The notes under the pieces are model-generated. The model did no database searches and was not told the origin of the DNA. It saw only the letters and a list, made by a program, of their open reading frames with translations. Shown piece after piece: positions 1 through 10,187 of a stretch of DNA of 64,000 nt (its first letter is position 1; each line of letters starts with the position of its first letter). A program made the position numbers and the translations under genes. Origin of the DNA: Roseateles sp049532965 (lineage in GTDB: Bacteria > Pseudomonadota > Gammaproteobacteria > Burkholderiales > Burkholderiaceae_C); the NCBI RefSeq assembly GCF_049532965.1, contig NZ_CP186694.1, forward strand, positions 4,526,001-4,590,000, written 5' to 3'.

Positions 1-1313
<1,313 letters not shown>

Positions 1314-1335
1314 GCACCAGCGGCCGGGGAGGGTT

Positions 1336-1507
1336 CCCCAAGTGCCACGGTGATGCCCTTCGACGAGCCCCCTCACCCTCGCCCTCTCCCCCTCCGGGGG
1401 GCGAGGGGATGACCGTGGCGGCTCCCTCGATGAAAGGACTCCACCCTCCGAGGGCCGCGGACCTCTTACTCCCTCTCCCGCTTGCGGGAGAGGGTTGGGG
1501 TGAGGGT
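1336..1507. repeat. Compound intergenic palindromic repeat, copy 1
   Basis: Non-coding element between mmsA and the next gene. Imperfect inverted ends GCCACGGTGATGCCC (1344-1358) and GGGGATGACCGTGGC (1405-1419) flank a CCTCACCCTCGCCCTCTCCC core. It is followed by a perfect hairpin, CCCTCTCCCGC (1471-1481) and GCGGGAGAGGG (1484-1494). The inverted complement of the same unit occurs twice at 48.6-49.0 kb, and the short hairpin alone at 22.46 kb. This looks like a dispersed REP/MITE-like family; it could also act as a transcription terminator. Confidence 0.8.
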
Positions 1508-1548
1508 TCTCGCGACGGGCACCAGGCCTGATCGGCTACCCTTGCCGG

Positions 1549-3249
1549 ATGTTTCCGAGCGGTGATGCCCCTTCCGACCTGACCTCCCCCGCGGCGCTCC
1601 ACGGCGTGCCGTTGAGCGAGCTGCTCGCGCGGGCGCGCCTGGCCCAGCAGCAAGCGCGGCTGGACGACGGCCTGACGCTGGCCGACGCGGTCTGGCATCG
1701 CGCCGACGCCGAGGGCTTCATCAACGAGCAGGCCGAGGCCGGCAAGCTGCGCAGCTACTTCCGCCTGCGCATGGGCGACCTGCCCGGCATGCTCGATACC
1801 GGCGAGCGGGCGTTGCGCCTGATGCGCCCCCTCGGCGCCAGCCCCGCGATGTGCGAGCTGCTGCGCTGGATGAGCCTGGCCGCCTGCGAGCTGGGCGCCT
1901 ACGACCAAGGACTTGCGTGCGCGCATGAGGCGCTCAAGATCGCCGGCGAGGTCGGCGATGTGCGCCTGCACGCCGTGGCCCTGAACGGCCTGGGCGCCTG
2001 TTTCGAGCGCATGGGCGACCCCTGGCAGGCCGAGCGCCTGATGAGCGAGGCGGCGGCCCTGCTGCGCAGCAATGCCACGCCGTACGAGCGCGTCATCACG
2101 CTGACCAACCTCTGCACCGTCGCACTGGGCGCGTACCACCTGCAGCGTGATGGCGCCTCGCCGCTGCAGGCCGCGCGGACCCTGGAACGCGCGCTCGAAC
2201 TCGCGCGCGAGGCACGCCCGCACTCGCTGCAACTGGGCGACCGCTACGGCATCGCGTTGACCGCCACCAACTTCGGCGAGGTGCTGCTGCTGATGGGCCG
2301 CCTCGACGACGCGGAGCCGATGCTGATCGAGGCCCGCGGCGAGAGCGAGCGCGCCGGCTTCCGTCTGCTGGACTGGCGCCTGCGCTGCATGCTGGCCGAG
2401 TTGCAGCTGGCGCGCGGCCAGGCGCCCGCAGCCTGGCAGCAACTGCAGACGCTGCGCGAGGAGACCGAACGCGTCGCCGCCGAGGCCGCGAACGCCGATC
2501 CGGCAGGGCTCGCGGCAGCCGATGCGGAGACACCCCCGCGCGACGCCGTGCCGCTGTTCGTGCGCCTGCGCCTGCACCAGGCCAGTTACCGCGCAGCCAA
2601 GGCGCTGGCGCTGCTCGGCCCATCGCTCTACCACCTCGAGCAGGCGCGCGTCCTCGAACGGCGCCGGGCGGTCTCGCAGTTGATGGCGCAATCGCAGTAT
2701 TTCGTCTCGCGCATGGAGGCCGAGTTCGCCGCCGATCCCTCGAGCACCGCGACCCGCGACGCCGCCGAGTTCCGAGACCCGTTGACCGGCCTCGGCAATC
2801 GCCGATGCCTGGAGGCGCGTCTGCCCCCGTTGCTGCGTTCCGCCGAACAGGAATCGCGCCCGCTGACCCTCGCGCTGATCGACGCGGACGGCTTGCGCAA
2901 CATCAACGAGCGCCATGGCCACGAGGTCGGCGACCGCGTGCTGCAGGAACTCGCCCAGCTGCTGCGCGAGAACACCCGAGGCTCCGACCTGTTGCTGCGC
3001 TGGAGCGGCGAGGAGTTCCTCGTCGTCTTTCCGGATACGGTGGCCGACCGCGCCTTCGAGGTGTGCGAGCGCATCCGCGCCGGTGTCTCGGTTCATCCCT
3101 GGCAGGACCTGGCCCAGGGCCTGGACGTGACGCTGAGCATGGGCCTGGCGAGCGCCCCGCCCTACGCAACGGACCTGCTGATCGCGCGTGCCAACGCGGC
3201 GGTCGACCGGGCGAAACACCTGGGCCGCAACCGCGTCGCCCTGGCGTGA
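1549..3249 (+). CDS. Diguanylate cyclase with N-terminal TPR-like sensor region
   Basis: 566 residues, cytoplasmic: no signal peptide or membrane segment is visible. Roughly residues 20-380 are alpha-helical with repeated Leu/Ala-rich pairs resembling tetratricopeptide repeats. The C-terminal part from about residue 405 (RDPLTGLGNRR) is a GGDEF domain that would make c-di-GMP from two GTP. The active-site loop reads SGEEF (about 486-490), a tolerated GGDEF variant. An RGSD inhibitory I-site lies five residues before it, so product inhibition is expected. No EAL or HD-GYP domain is present. The ATG start is the first in frame after the repeat element. The ligand or partner of the TPR-like part is unknown. 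Confidence 0.88.
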   Translation: MFPSGDAPSDLTSPAALHGVPLSELLARARLAQQQARLDDGLTLADAVWHRADAEGFINEQAEAGKLRSYFRLRMGDLPGMLDTGERALRLMRPLGASPAMCELLRWMSLAACELGAYDQGLACAHEALKIAGEVGDVRLHAVALNGLGACFERMGDPWQAERLMSEAAALLRSNATPYERVITLTNLCTVALGAYHLQRDGASPLQAARTLERALELAREARPHSLQLGDRYGIALTATNFGEVLLLMGRLDDAEPMLIEARGESERAGFRLLDWRLRCMLAELQLARGQAPAAWQQLQTLREETERVAAEAANADPAGLAAADAETPPRDAVPLFVRLRLHQASYRAAKALALLGPSLYHLEQARVLERRRAVSQLMAQSQYFVSRMEAEFAADPSSTATRDAAEFRDPLTGLGNRRCLEARLPPLLRSAEQESRPLTLALIDADGLRNINERHGHEVGDRVLQELAQLLRENTRGSDLLLRWSGEEFLVVFPDTVADRAFEVCERIRAGVSVHPWQDLAQGLDVTLSMGLASAPPYATDLLIARANAAVDRAKHLGRNRVALA

Positions 3250-3586
3250 CCGAGGCCAGCGCCATGCGGCTTCCGCGCCACGGATGTGCGCAACGCGTGA
3301 CATTTCCGTTTGATCGAAGTTGAAGACCGCACACGGTGCCAGGCCTTGCCCGGACCGCGCTCCTCCCGTTTCTACAATGAGAACAGTTCTCATCTGGACG
3401 ATCAATCGCCGATGAGCCTCACGCCAGCCTGAGCCGAAGCTCCCCGCGCTCCGCAACGCCTGTTGCGCGCGCCGCGCGATCGCGGAGCCGGACCCGCAAG
3501 CCCTTGTCCATCACCTCCCTGCCGGGGCCGGTGCGCTGTCGCTCGCCGGTAGGCGGACTCGCGTCCGCGTTGAGCTGCTCTTTCCC
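3250..3586. other. Intergenic leader of the siderophore receptor operon
   Basis: 337 bp without a gene. It holds the Fur-box-like palindrome at 3376-3394 and otherwise GC-rich sequence. A six-codon frame starts at 3412 but has no recognisable role. No riboswitch fold was recognised. The long distance from the Fur box to the receptor ATG suggests an untranslated leader of up to about 170 nt. Confidence 0.5.
3376..3394. promoter_or_regulatory. Putative Fur box upstream of the TonB receptor operon
   Basis: ATGAGAA-CAG-TTCTCAT (3377-3393) is a perfect 7-3-7 palindrome. It closely matches the AATGAGAAT/ATTCTCATT type of ferric uptake regulator site found in proteobacteria. It stands about 190 bp upstream of a siderophore receptor and iron-associated membrane genes, so repression by Fe-Fur is the natural inference. 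No clear -10 box could be fixed next to it. Confidence 0.72.
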
Positions 3587-5800
3587 ATGTCCCGATCTCT
3601 TCTCTCTTCCGTGGCTGCGGCCGTCGCGGTCCTGATGCCTCCGGACGCGATCGCCGCTGGCCCGGCCCCTCAAGCAGCCGTGGATGCCGCCGATCCTGCT
3701 GCTGATCCTGCTGCTGCTGATCCCCCGGGCGACAGCGCTTCGCGCGCCGACCGCCGCCGCGCGCTGGACCGCGTCACGATCAGCGCCGCCCGCAAGAAGC
3801 TCGAGGGCGCCAGCACGCGCTTGCCGCTGACCGCACGCGAGACGCCGCAGTCGATGAGCACGATCGACGCGAGCCGCCTCGAGAACGAGACGCTGATCAG
3901 CATCAACGACGTGATGCAGCACATCACCGGCGTCAACGTGTCCTTCTACGACACCCAGCGTCCGCTGTACTTTGCGCGCGGCTTCCAGATCACGGACTTC
4001 CAGATCGATGGCGTGCCGACCTACAGCGGCAGCACGCAACAGGAATTCGACACCGTCTTCTATTCCCGCATCGACGTCGTGCGCGGCGCCAACGGGCTGA
4101 CCACGGGGGCGGGCATCCCGTCGGCGACGGTCAACATGATCCGCAAGCGGCCGGAAAAGGCGTTCTCCGCCTACGGTGGGCTGGTGATGGGCTCGGACGA
4201 CTTCCACCGTCTCGAGGCCGACGTCAACACGCCGCTGACGCGCGACGGCCGCGTCCGCGCGCGTTTCATCGCGTCCGCGCAGGAGAAGGACGGCTTCCGC
4301 GATCGCCACAGCGAGACCAAGACCGCCTTCATGGCGACGGTCGAGGCGGACCTCACCTCGACCACCACGGTCACCGTCGGCTACCAGGACCAGAACAACG
4401 TTCCCAAGGGGCCGATCTGGGGCACGATTCCGCGCTTTGCATCGGACGGCTCGCTGGCCAACCTGCCGCGCGAGACGAGCTTCTCGCCGTCGTGGACGCG
4501 CTGGTCGCGCCAGAACGGCACCTTCTATGCGCAGCTGGAGCAGAAGCTCGGCGAGGACTGGACGCTCAAGGCGATCGCCAACCACAGCGAGGGCAACACC
4601 TTCAGCCTGCGCACTTACGCCAGCGGCTATCCCGATCCGGTCACGGGCGCCGGCCTGAAGCTGCTGGCCGCGGTGGGCAAGAGCTGGGAGAAGCGCGACA
4701 GCCTCGACCTCTACGCGTCGGGCACGCTGGACCTGTTCGGGCGCACGCACGACCTCGTCATCGGCGCCAACGGCGTGAAGACGACCACCACCACGCCGAC
4801 GCTCACCTCCGTGGCGGGCTGGAGCTACAACATCCCGGACATCCGCACCTGGGACGGCAGCGCCCCCGCGCCCACCTTCAGCGCAACCGGTGCCAAGCGC
4901 GTCGCGGAGACCGAGCAGAGCGGCGTCTTCGCGATGGGTCGCTGGAAGGTGCTGGACGCGTTGTCCGTCATCACCGGTGCGCGCTTGAGCTACTGGAAGA
5001 CCGGCACGGACGCGTTCAACACGGCGGGCAACTACACCGCCACCACGGGCGCCTACAAGGTCACCGACGAGGTGTCCCCGTACTACGGCATCGTCTACGA
5101 CCTCACCGACACGGTCTCGCTCTACGCGAGCTACACCGACCTGTTCAAGCCGCAGAACTACAAGGACCGCAATGACAACCTGCTGGCACCGATCCGCGGC
5201 AGCAACACCGAGTTCGGCATCAAGGGCGAGTTCCTCGACAAGCGGCTGGCGGTGTCGGCGGCGGTCTTCGAGGCCAAGCAGGACAACTACGCGGTGCGCG
5301 ACGCGGCGGTGCCGGAAGGCTCGCTGCCTGACGGCAGCTCCGCCTACATCGGCGTCAATGGCACGAAGACCAAGGGCTTCGAGCTGGACGCCTCTGGCCA
5401 TTTGGCACCGGGCTGGACGCTGAGCGCGGGTTATGCCAACACCCGCATCACCCGCCATGCGCTCGACCTGATCTATGCGAACCTGCCCCGTCACACGCTG
5501 CAGCTCAGCACCAGCGTGCGCTTGCGCGGCGCGTGGGAACGCCTGACGCTCGGCGGCGGATTGAACTACCAGAGCACGGTTACCGGGTTCGGCATCCTGC
5601 ACCCGACGCTGGGCACGACGACGGTCACGCAAGGCGGCTTCGTGCTGCTGAACCTGCATGCCAACTACCAGCTCAACGACCACTTCAGCCTCGGCCTGTC
5701 GATCCGCAACGCGCTGGACAAGACCTACTGGGCCAACCTGGACTATCCCAACTACGGCGAGCCGCGCAGCGTGATGCTGAGCGTCCGGGGCCGCTTCTGA
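3587..5800 (+). CDS. TonB-dependent siderophore receptor
   Basis: 737-residue outer-membrane receptor for ferric siderophores, energised by TonB/ExbBD. An Ala-rich signal peptide (about 1-23) is followed by an acidic ADPAADPAAADP linker encoded by a small GCTGCTGATCC-type DNA repeat. The plug domain starts near TARETPQSMSTIDASRL and contains the typical VDVVRGANGL-like stretch (IDVVRGANGL) and GAGIPSATVNMIRKRP. The barrel ends in a C-terminal aromatic residue (RGRF), as expected for BamA-assembled proteins. There is no N-terminal STN signalling domain, so FecI/FecR-type surface signalling is unlikely. It resembles the FhuE/FpvA/FoxA group; the siderophore cannot be named. The next gene starts 2 bp after its stop. 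Confidence 0.95.
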   Translation: MSRSLLSSVAAAVAVLMPPDAIAAGPAPQAAVDAADPAADPAAADPPGDSASRADRRRALDRVTISAARKKLEGASTRLPLTARETPQSMSTIDASRLENETLISINDVMQHITGVNVSFYDTQRPLYFARGFQITDFQIDGVPTYSGSTQQEFDTVFYSRIDVVRGANGLTTGAGIPSATVNMIRKRPEKAFSAYGGLVMGSDDFHRLEADVNTPLTRDGRVRARFIASAQEKDGFRDRHSETKTAFMATVEADLTSTTTVTVGYQDQNNVPKGPIWGTIPRFASDGSLANLPRETSFSPSWTRWSRQNGTFYAQLEQKLGEDWTLKAIANHSEGNTFSLRTYASGYPDPVTGAGLKLLAAVGKSWEKRDSLDLYASGTLDLFGRTHDLVIGANGVKTTTTTPTLTSVAGWSYNIPDIRTWDGSAPAPTFSATGAKRVAETEQSGVFAMGRWKVLDALSVITGARLSYWKTGTDAFNTAGNYTATTGAYKVTDEVSPYYGIVYDLTDTVSLYASYTDLFKPQNYKDRNDNLLAPIRGSNTEFGIKGEFLDKRLAVSAAVFEAKQDNYAVRDAAVPEGSLPDGSSAYIGVNGTKTKGFELDASGHLAPGWTLSAGYANTRITRHALDLIYANLPRHTLQLSTSVRLRGAWERLTLGGGLNYQSTVTGFGILHPTLGTTTVTQGGFVLLNLHANYQLNDHFSLGLSIRNALDKTYWANLDYPNYGEPRSVMLSVRGRF

Positions 5801-5802
5801 CG

Positions 5803-6135
5803 ATGGCGAGCCCCGCCGCACGCGCGCCGTCCCCGGCGTCCCGCTTGCCGTGGCGGTATCGGGCCGCCGTCGCGTCGCGGGCGCTGGCCGCGCTCGGCGG
5901 CGGCTATGCGCTCGCTTCAGCGCTGGCGGCCGCCGTGGCGGTGCACCTGCAACCGCTGTTCTCCGGCAGCCGATCGGAGGCCACCGTCGCTGGCGTGATG
6001 CTGGGCTTCGCGGCCTACGCCACCGCCTTCATGACCGCCTTCGCGACGCGCAGCGCCTCGCGGGCCTGGGCCTGGGTGCTCGGGCCTGCGCTGCTGCTCG
6101 GCGCGACGGTGCTGGTGCCGCGATGGCTCGGTTGA
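5803..6135 (+). CDS. Small iron-uptake-associated membrane protein (DUF3649-like)
   Basis: 110 residues with about three hydrophobic segments (near 32-48, 57-75 and 83-105), so an inner-membrane protein. The ATG at 5803 lies 2 bp after the receptor stop; the open frame extends further upstream but only as a shadow of the receptor. Similar short proteins accompany TonB receptors and PepSY proteins in betaproteobacterial and pseudomonad iron clusters (DUF3649 family, recalled rather than searched). No catalytic residues are visible. An accessory role in siderophore or iron transit across the inner membrane is an inference from context. Confidence 0.72.
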   Translation: MASPAARAPSPASRLPWRYRAAVASRALAALGGGYALASALAAAVAVHLQPLFSGSRSEATVAGVMLGFAAYATAFMTAFATRSASRAWAWVLGPALLLGATVLVPRWLG

Positions 6136-6160
6136 ACCCCTTCCACTTGCAGGAACTGCC

Positions 6161-7801
6161 ATGAGAACCGACGGCGCGCGCGAAGGCTTTCGCCAGGCGA
6201 TGGCCTGGCTGCACACTTGGACTGGCCTGGTGCTGGGCTGGCTGCTGTTCGCAATCTTCCTCGCGGGGACCTTTGCCTTCTTCAAGCAGGAACTCAACCT
6301 GTGGAGCCGGCCCGAGCTGCATGCGCTGCCGCCGGCCGGTCCGCTGAACGCGGCGCAACTGGCCGGCGTCGAGCGCACGATGCAGGCCATCGCGCCCACG
6401 GTCGCCGCGTGGCGCTTCATGGCGCAGGACGAGCGCCGCCCGCTGGCCTCGGTGGCCTTCCGGGAGGCACCCGCCAAAGCCGGCGAGCGCGGGCGCCTCG
6501 TGCAGCGCTGGATCGATCCCGCCACCGGTGATGCGGTGGCGGCGCGCACCACCTTCGGTGCCGGCGAGTACTTCTATCGCTTCCACTTCGAGCTGCGGTC
6601 GGCGCAACAGAGCCGCTGGATCCTCGAAGGCCGCTGGGTGGTCGGCCTGGCGACGCTGCTGATGCTGGTGGCGCTGCTGACCGGCATCGTCACGCACCGC
6701 CGGATCTTCAAGGACTTCTTCACCTTCCGGCCGAAGGCCAAGGCGGCGCAGCGGTCCTGGCTGGACGCGCACAACGTGTGCGGCGTGCTGGCGCTGCCGT
6801 TCTACCTGGTCATCACCTTCAGCGGGTTGATGACGATGCACAGCCAGTACCTGCCGGCCGGCATCGCCGCGGCGTATGGCAAGCAGGGCAGTGCCTATTT
6901 CAGCGAACTGGTTGGGGACACGGTGCCCCGCGCGCGCCAGCGCGACGGCGGGGCGTCGGCGGCCATGCCGCTCGTGGGCGAGGCGGGCTGGGCAGCGCTG
7001 CTGCGCGACGTGCGCCAGCGCCTGCCGGAAGGACGCATCGATGGCATCGCACTGCAGCGCGAAGGCACGCGCGCCGTGATCGAGGTCGTGCCCCACGACG
7101 GCGACCGCCTGCAGTACCGCGGGCCTCGCCTGACCTACGACGCCCAGACCTTGCAGTTCCTTCGACGCTCGGACAACGGCCTGCCCGCCGCGACCACCTA
7201 CGGCGTCCTCTACGGGCTGCACGTCGCGCGTTTCGCGGACCTGCCGCTTCGCTTCGTGCTGGCCGGGCTGGGCCTGCTCGGCACCGCGATGATCGCGACC
7301 GGACTGGTGCTGTGGAGCGTCAAGCGCCGCGCGGAGGCGGAGCGTCGCAAGGTGGCGATCGGTGCCGGACATCAGCTCGTCGACGCCCTCAACGTGGGCG
7401 CCGTCGCGGGACTGCCCCTGGCCATGGCCGCGTTCTGTCATGCGACGCGCTGGCTGCCGCTGGACATGGCGGAACGGCCTGATGCGGAGATCCAGGTCTT
7501 CTTCGGCGTGCTGGCGCTGGGCTTCCTGGCCGCGGCGCTGGGTGCGCGCTGGCGGCACGTCTTCACCGCCGGTGCCGTGGCCTGGGGAGCGCTGCCGGTC
7601 ATGGACGCCGTCAGCGGCTCGCCGTTCTGGCAGGCCGGTGTGACGGTGCAGGCGGTGAACGGCGGGTTTGTCGCCGTCGCGGCGTTGCTGGCGGTGCTCG
7701 CGTGGCGGTGCAAGCCCGGCGCGCCGCCGCTGTCGCTGAAGAAAAAGCCGGCCACGATCGCCGCCGCGGACGTGCCGGTCACCAGCGCGGAGGGCGCGTG
7801 A
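6161..7801 (+). CDS. PepSY-associated transmembrane protein, iron-uptake cluster
   Basis: 546 residues with a PepSY-TM architecture: an N-terminal helix (about 20-43, WLHTWTGLVLGWLLFAIFLAG), a periplasmic PepSY-like segment, a second helix near 165-185 and several C-terminal helices. Such proteins (PiuB/FegB type) are iron-regulated and are proposed to reduce or handle ferric siderophores at the inner membrane; the chemistry is not proven. His residues in HTW, HRR and HNVCG positions could bind haem or metal. AGGA precedes the ATG. The stop TGA overlaps the next ATG by one base, indicating translational coupling. Confidence 0.88.
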   Translation: MRTDGAREGFRQAMAWLHTWTGLVLGWLLFAIFLAGTFAFFKQELNLWSRPELHALPPAGPLNAAQLAGVERTMQAIAPTVAAWRFMAQDERRPLASVAFREAPAKAGERGRLVQRWIDPATGDAVAARTTFGAGEYFYRFHFELRSAQQSRWILEGRWVVGLATLLMLVALLTGIVTHRRIFKDFFTFRPKAKAAQRSWLDAHNVCGVLALPFYLVITFSGLMTMHSQYLPAGIAAAYGKQGSAYFSELVGDTVPRARQRDGGASAAMPLVGEAGWAALLRDVRQRLPEGRIDGIALQREGTRAVIEVVPHDGDRLQYRGPRLTYDAQTLQFLRRSDNGLPAATTYGVLYGLHVARFADLPLRFVLAGLGLLGTAMIATGLVLWSVKRRAEAERRKVAIGAGHQLVDALNVGAVAGLPLAMAAFCHATRWLPLDMAERPDAEIQVFFGVLALGFLAAALGARWRHVFTAGAVAWGALPVMDAVSGSPFWQAGVTVQAVNGGFVAVAALLAVLAWRCKPGAPPLSLKKKPATIAAADVPVTSAEGA

Positions 7802-8172
7802 TGGACCTGCTGCATCCGATGCTGTGCTCGTTCGCCGCATTTGCCGCGCTGTGCCTCGCGATGGAGCGCCACCATGAGGAGGCGCTCGATCATGCACCCA
7901 GCCCCGGGCGCACGAAGCGCCTGCGCGTCGCGGCGGTCATCGCGATCGTCGCCTCGTGGTGGACGGTGATTCCCCGCGCGGATCACGGCATCGCCTGGGC
8001 CATGTGGACGGCGCAACTCTCGGTGTGCGCGATGGCCGTGGTCCTGCTCGCCACCTGGTGGCCCCGGCGCCTGCCCGCCATCACGATGGCGGTGGGCGCG
8101 GCCGCCGTGATGCTGATGCCGCTGACGGGGCCGCTGGCTTCGATCGGACCGATCGGAGCGGCGCCTCACTGA
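7801..8172 (+). CDS. DUF3325-like small membrane protein of the iron-uptake operon
   Basis: 123 residues, mostly hydrophobic, with three to four membrane segments (about 5-20, 43-60, 68-86 and 93-115) and a conserved-looking MERHHEEAL motif after the first helix. The ATG overlaps the stop of the PepSY gene in GTGATG, so it is the last gene of the four-gene operon. Proteins of this type (DUF3325) recur as the distal gene of TonB receptor/DUF3649/PepSY operons. Function is unknown. Downstream, the diguanylate cyclase pair converges from the other strand. Confidence 0.72.
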   Translation: MDLLHPMLCSFAAFAALCLAMERHHEEALDHAPSPGRTKRLRVAAVIAIVASWWTVIPRADHGIAWAMWTAQLSVCAMAVVLLATWWPRRLPAITMAVGAAAVMLMPLTGPLASIGPIGAAPH

Positions 8173-8202
8173 CGAGCCGAAGGCGCGGCGTGACCGGCGC
8201 TT

Positions 8203-9033
8203 TCAACGCATCTGCTCCAGTTCCACGGCCTGCACCACGTTGCGGCCCTGGGCCTTCGCGCGATAGAGCGCCTGGTCGGCCCGCCGCATCACGTCCGCCG
8301 CGCTGTCGTCCTCGATCGAGGACTCGGCGATGCCGAAGCTCGCCGTGAGCGGCCAGGACTGGCCCTCCCAGCTGAACGCATGCCCGGCCAGCAGCGCCCG
8401 CATGCGTTCGGCCACCAGCGCCGCGCCGGCGATGCCGGTGTGGGGCAGCAGCACGCAGAACTCCTCGCCGCCCAGGCGGGCGAGCCGGTCCACCTCGCGC
8501 AGGCAGGGTCGCACCACGCTCACCAGCGCCTTCAGCGCCGCATCGCCGGCCGCATGGCCGAGCGTGTCGTTCAGGTGCTTGAACCGGTCCATGTCGAGCA
8601 GCACCAGTGCGTAGCGCTGGCCACGCCGCTGTCGAGAATGTTCGGCGTCCACCACCTGCGCCAGCGCACGGCGGTTCAGCGCATCGGTGAGCGGATCGCG
8701 TTCGGTCAGCCGCCGGATCTCCAGCACCAGCTTCAGCAGCAACAGGAAGGCGATCCAGCCGTTGGCCAGCAGCCCCAGCAGCAGCGACCCCCAGAGCCAG
8801 CCGATGGGCAGCGTGTGCAGCTCGGACCACGCCTGATGCGCGGGTGGCGTCAGCCCCAGCGCGTCCTGCAGGAGGAATGCGCCGCAAAGGAGCGCGTTCC
8901 CGGCTCCCAGGCTGGCGCAGATCCACGGGGACTCGCGCAGCCCGGCGGCGATCAGGAACCAGACGACCGCGGCGATGCCGTACAGCACGACCAGTGCGGC
9001 GATCAGCGTGACCGGATCGGCGGAGTGCGGCAT
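8203..9033 (-). CDS. Membrane-bound diguanylate cyclase (GGDEF)
   Basis: 276 residues. Four N-terminal transmembrane helices (about residues 7-28, 35-55, 70-85 and 87-105) carry no recognised sensor name. They are followed by a complete GGDEF domain beginning at RDPLTDALNRRAL. The active-site loop is GGEEF, and the REVD inhibitory I-site lies five residues upstream, so an active, product-inhibited c-di-GMP synthase is expected. The ATG at 9033 shares its A with the TGA of the upstream cyclase, which argues for this start over the GTG one codon earlier. The two cyclases share domain order and look like a tandem duplication that has diverged. Confidence 0.9.
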   Translation of the reverse strand: MPHSADPVTLIAALVVLYGIAAVVWFLIAAGLRESPWICASLGAGNALLCGAFLLQDALGLTPPAHQAWSELHTLPIGWLWGSLLLGLLANGWIAFLLLLKLVLEIRRLTERDPLTDALNRRALAQVVDAEHSRQRRGQRYALVLLDMDRFKHLNDTLGHAAGDAALKALVSVVRPCLREVDRLARLGGEEFCVLLPHTGIAGAALVAERMRALLAGHAFSWEGQSWPLTASFGIAESSIEDDSAADVMRRADQALYRAKAQGRNVVQAVELEQMR

Positions 9034-10187
9034 CACGCGAACTCCGCTTCGCCGGCTGCCGGCAGCACGCGGTTGCGCCCGCGCGCCTTGGCCGCGTACA
9101 TCGCGGCATCGGCCCTGGACAGCGCGCCCTGGCCGTTCACGTCGCCGCTGCGCATCGTCGCCACACCGAAGCTCGCGCTGATCGGCCAGAGCTGGTTGCC
9201 CCAGGTGAGCGGCCGTTCCTGCAGGCGGCGGCGCAGCCGCTCGGCAACGTCCATCGCGCCGCCGAGGGCCGTCTCCGGCAGCAGCACCGCGAACTCTTCG
9301 CCCCCCAGCCGCCCCAGGCAGTCGGTGTCGCGCAGTGCATCACCGAACACGGCGGCCAGGTGCTGCAAGGCGGCGTCGCCGCCGGCATGACCCAGTTCAT
9401 CGTTGATGCGCTTGAAGTGGTCGACATCCAGCACCAGCAGGGCGTTGGGACGGCCGCGCTCGGTCAGCGCCTGCAGGCGGGCGAGGTGTTCCTCCACGGC
9501 GCGGCGATTGAGCGCGCCGGTGAGCGCGTCGCGGCGCGTCAGGTGGCGCACGCGCGCGATCAGGCGCTGCATCACCAGCGCGATCAGGCCGGTCGCGATC
9601 GTCAGGTCCACGGCCAGCCGCAGCATCGCGAGCGGCGCGTTCGCACCGAGCCCCGCCGGTGCGAGGCCCGCCGGCATCCAGCCCAGCAGACCGCCCATGC
9701 GCCAGAAGCAGCCGCCGGCCAGCAGGAGGTAGGGCAGCATCACGACGCCGGTGATCCCGGCGCCGAAGCCCGCGCCCACCGCGATGTCCCGCGCCGCCAT
9801 CAGGGCCAGCACCCCGCCGGCCAGATTCGACACGGCCCGGGCGGTGGACAGGTCGGGATCGCCGGCCGTGACCGCCGTGGCCAGCAAGCCGATCACGACC
9901 ACCGCGACGATGTCCCAGGCCTGGTAGCGCACGCGCATCAGCCCGCGCACGCCCGCGGCCAGCAGGCCCGCCGCAACGATGTCCAGCGGCAGCGCGACCA
10001 GGCGCTCCATCGATCCAGGAATGGCCGGCCACCAGGCCAGCGCCAGCAGCCCGTGATAGGCCGAGATGCGCCGGGCGGCCCGCGGCGCGATGCGCAGCAC
10101 CTGGCCCAGCGCGAGCCAGACGCCACAGGCGACGGCATCGATGACGGCGATCACCGTCAGCAGCGTGGTGGCGTCAAGCGGCGGCAT
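9033..10187 (-). CDS. Membrane-bound diguanylate cyclase (GGDEF), first gene of the pair
   Basis: 384 residues from the ATG at 10187. The open frame reaches 10337, but its first 50 codons look non-coding (Arg/Pro-rich, no hydrophobic pattern). The N-terminal half has six or so membrane helices. The C-terminal GGDEF domain runs from RRDALTGALNRRAV, with active-site loop GGEEF and I-site RDTD. It should synthesise c-di-GMP at the membrane in response to an unknown signal. It is translationally coupled to the next cyclase through TGATG, so both are made together. No recognisable ribosome binding site precedes 10187; the start is chosen from the membrane pattern. Confidence 0.88.
   Translation of the reverse strand: MPPLDATTLLTVIAVIDAVACGVWLALGQVLRIAPRAARRISAYHGLLALAWWPAIPGSMERLVALPLDIVAAGLLAAGVRGLMRVRYQAWDIVAVVVIGLLATAVTAGDPDLSTARAVSNLAGGVLALMAARDIAVGAGFGAGITGVVMLPYLLLAGGCFWRMGGLLGWMPAGLAPAGLGANAPLAMLRLAVDLTIATGLIALVMQRLIARVRHLTRRDALTGALNRRAVEEHLARLQALTERGRPNALLVLDVDHFKRINDELGHAGGDAALQHLAAVFGDALRDTDCLGRLGGEEFAVLLPETALGGAMDVAERLRRRLQERPLTWGNQLWPISASFGVATMRSGDVNGQGALSRADAAMYAAKARGRNRVLPAAGEAEFA

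Noticed and set aside
3250..3586. Cobalamin or other riboswitch in the long receptor leader
   Set aside because: No B12-box-like or other conserved riboswitch core could be recognised; the Fur box explains regulation better.
3419..5821. 800-codon minus-strand open frame opposite the TonB receptor
   Set aside because: No domain pattern; the plus-strand frame is a full TonB-dependent receptor with plug and barrel motifs.
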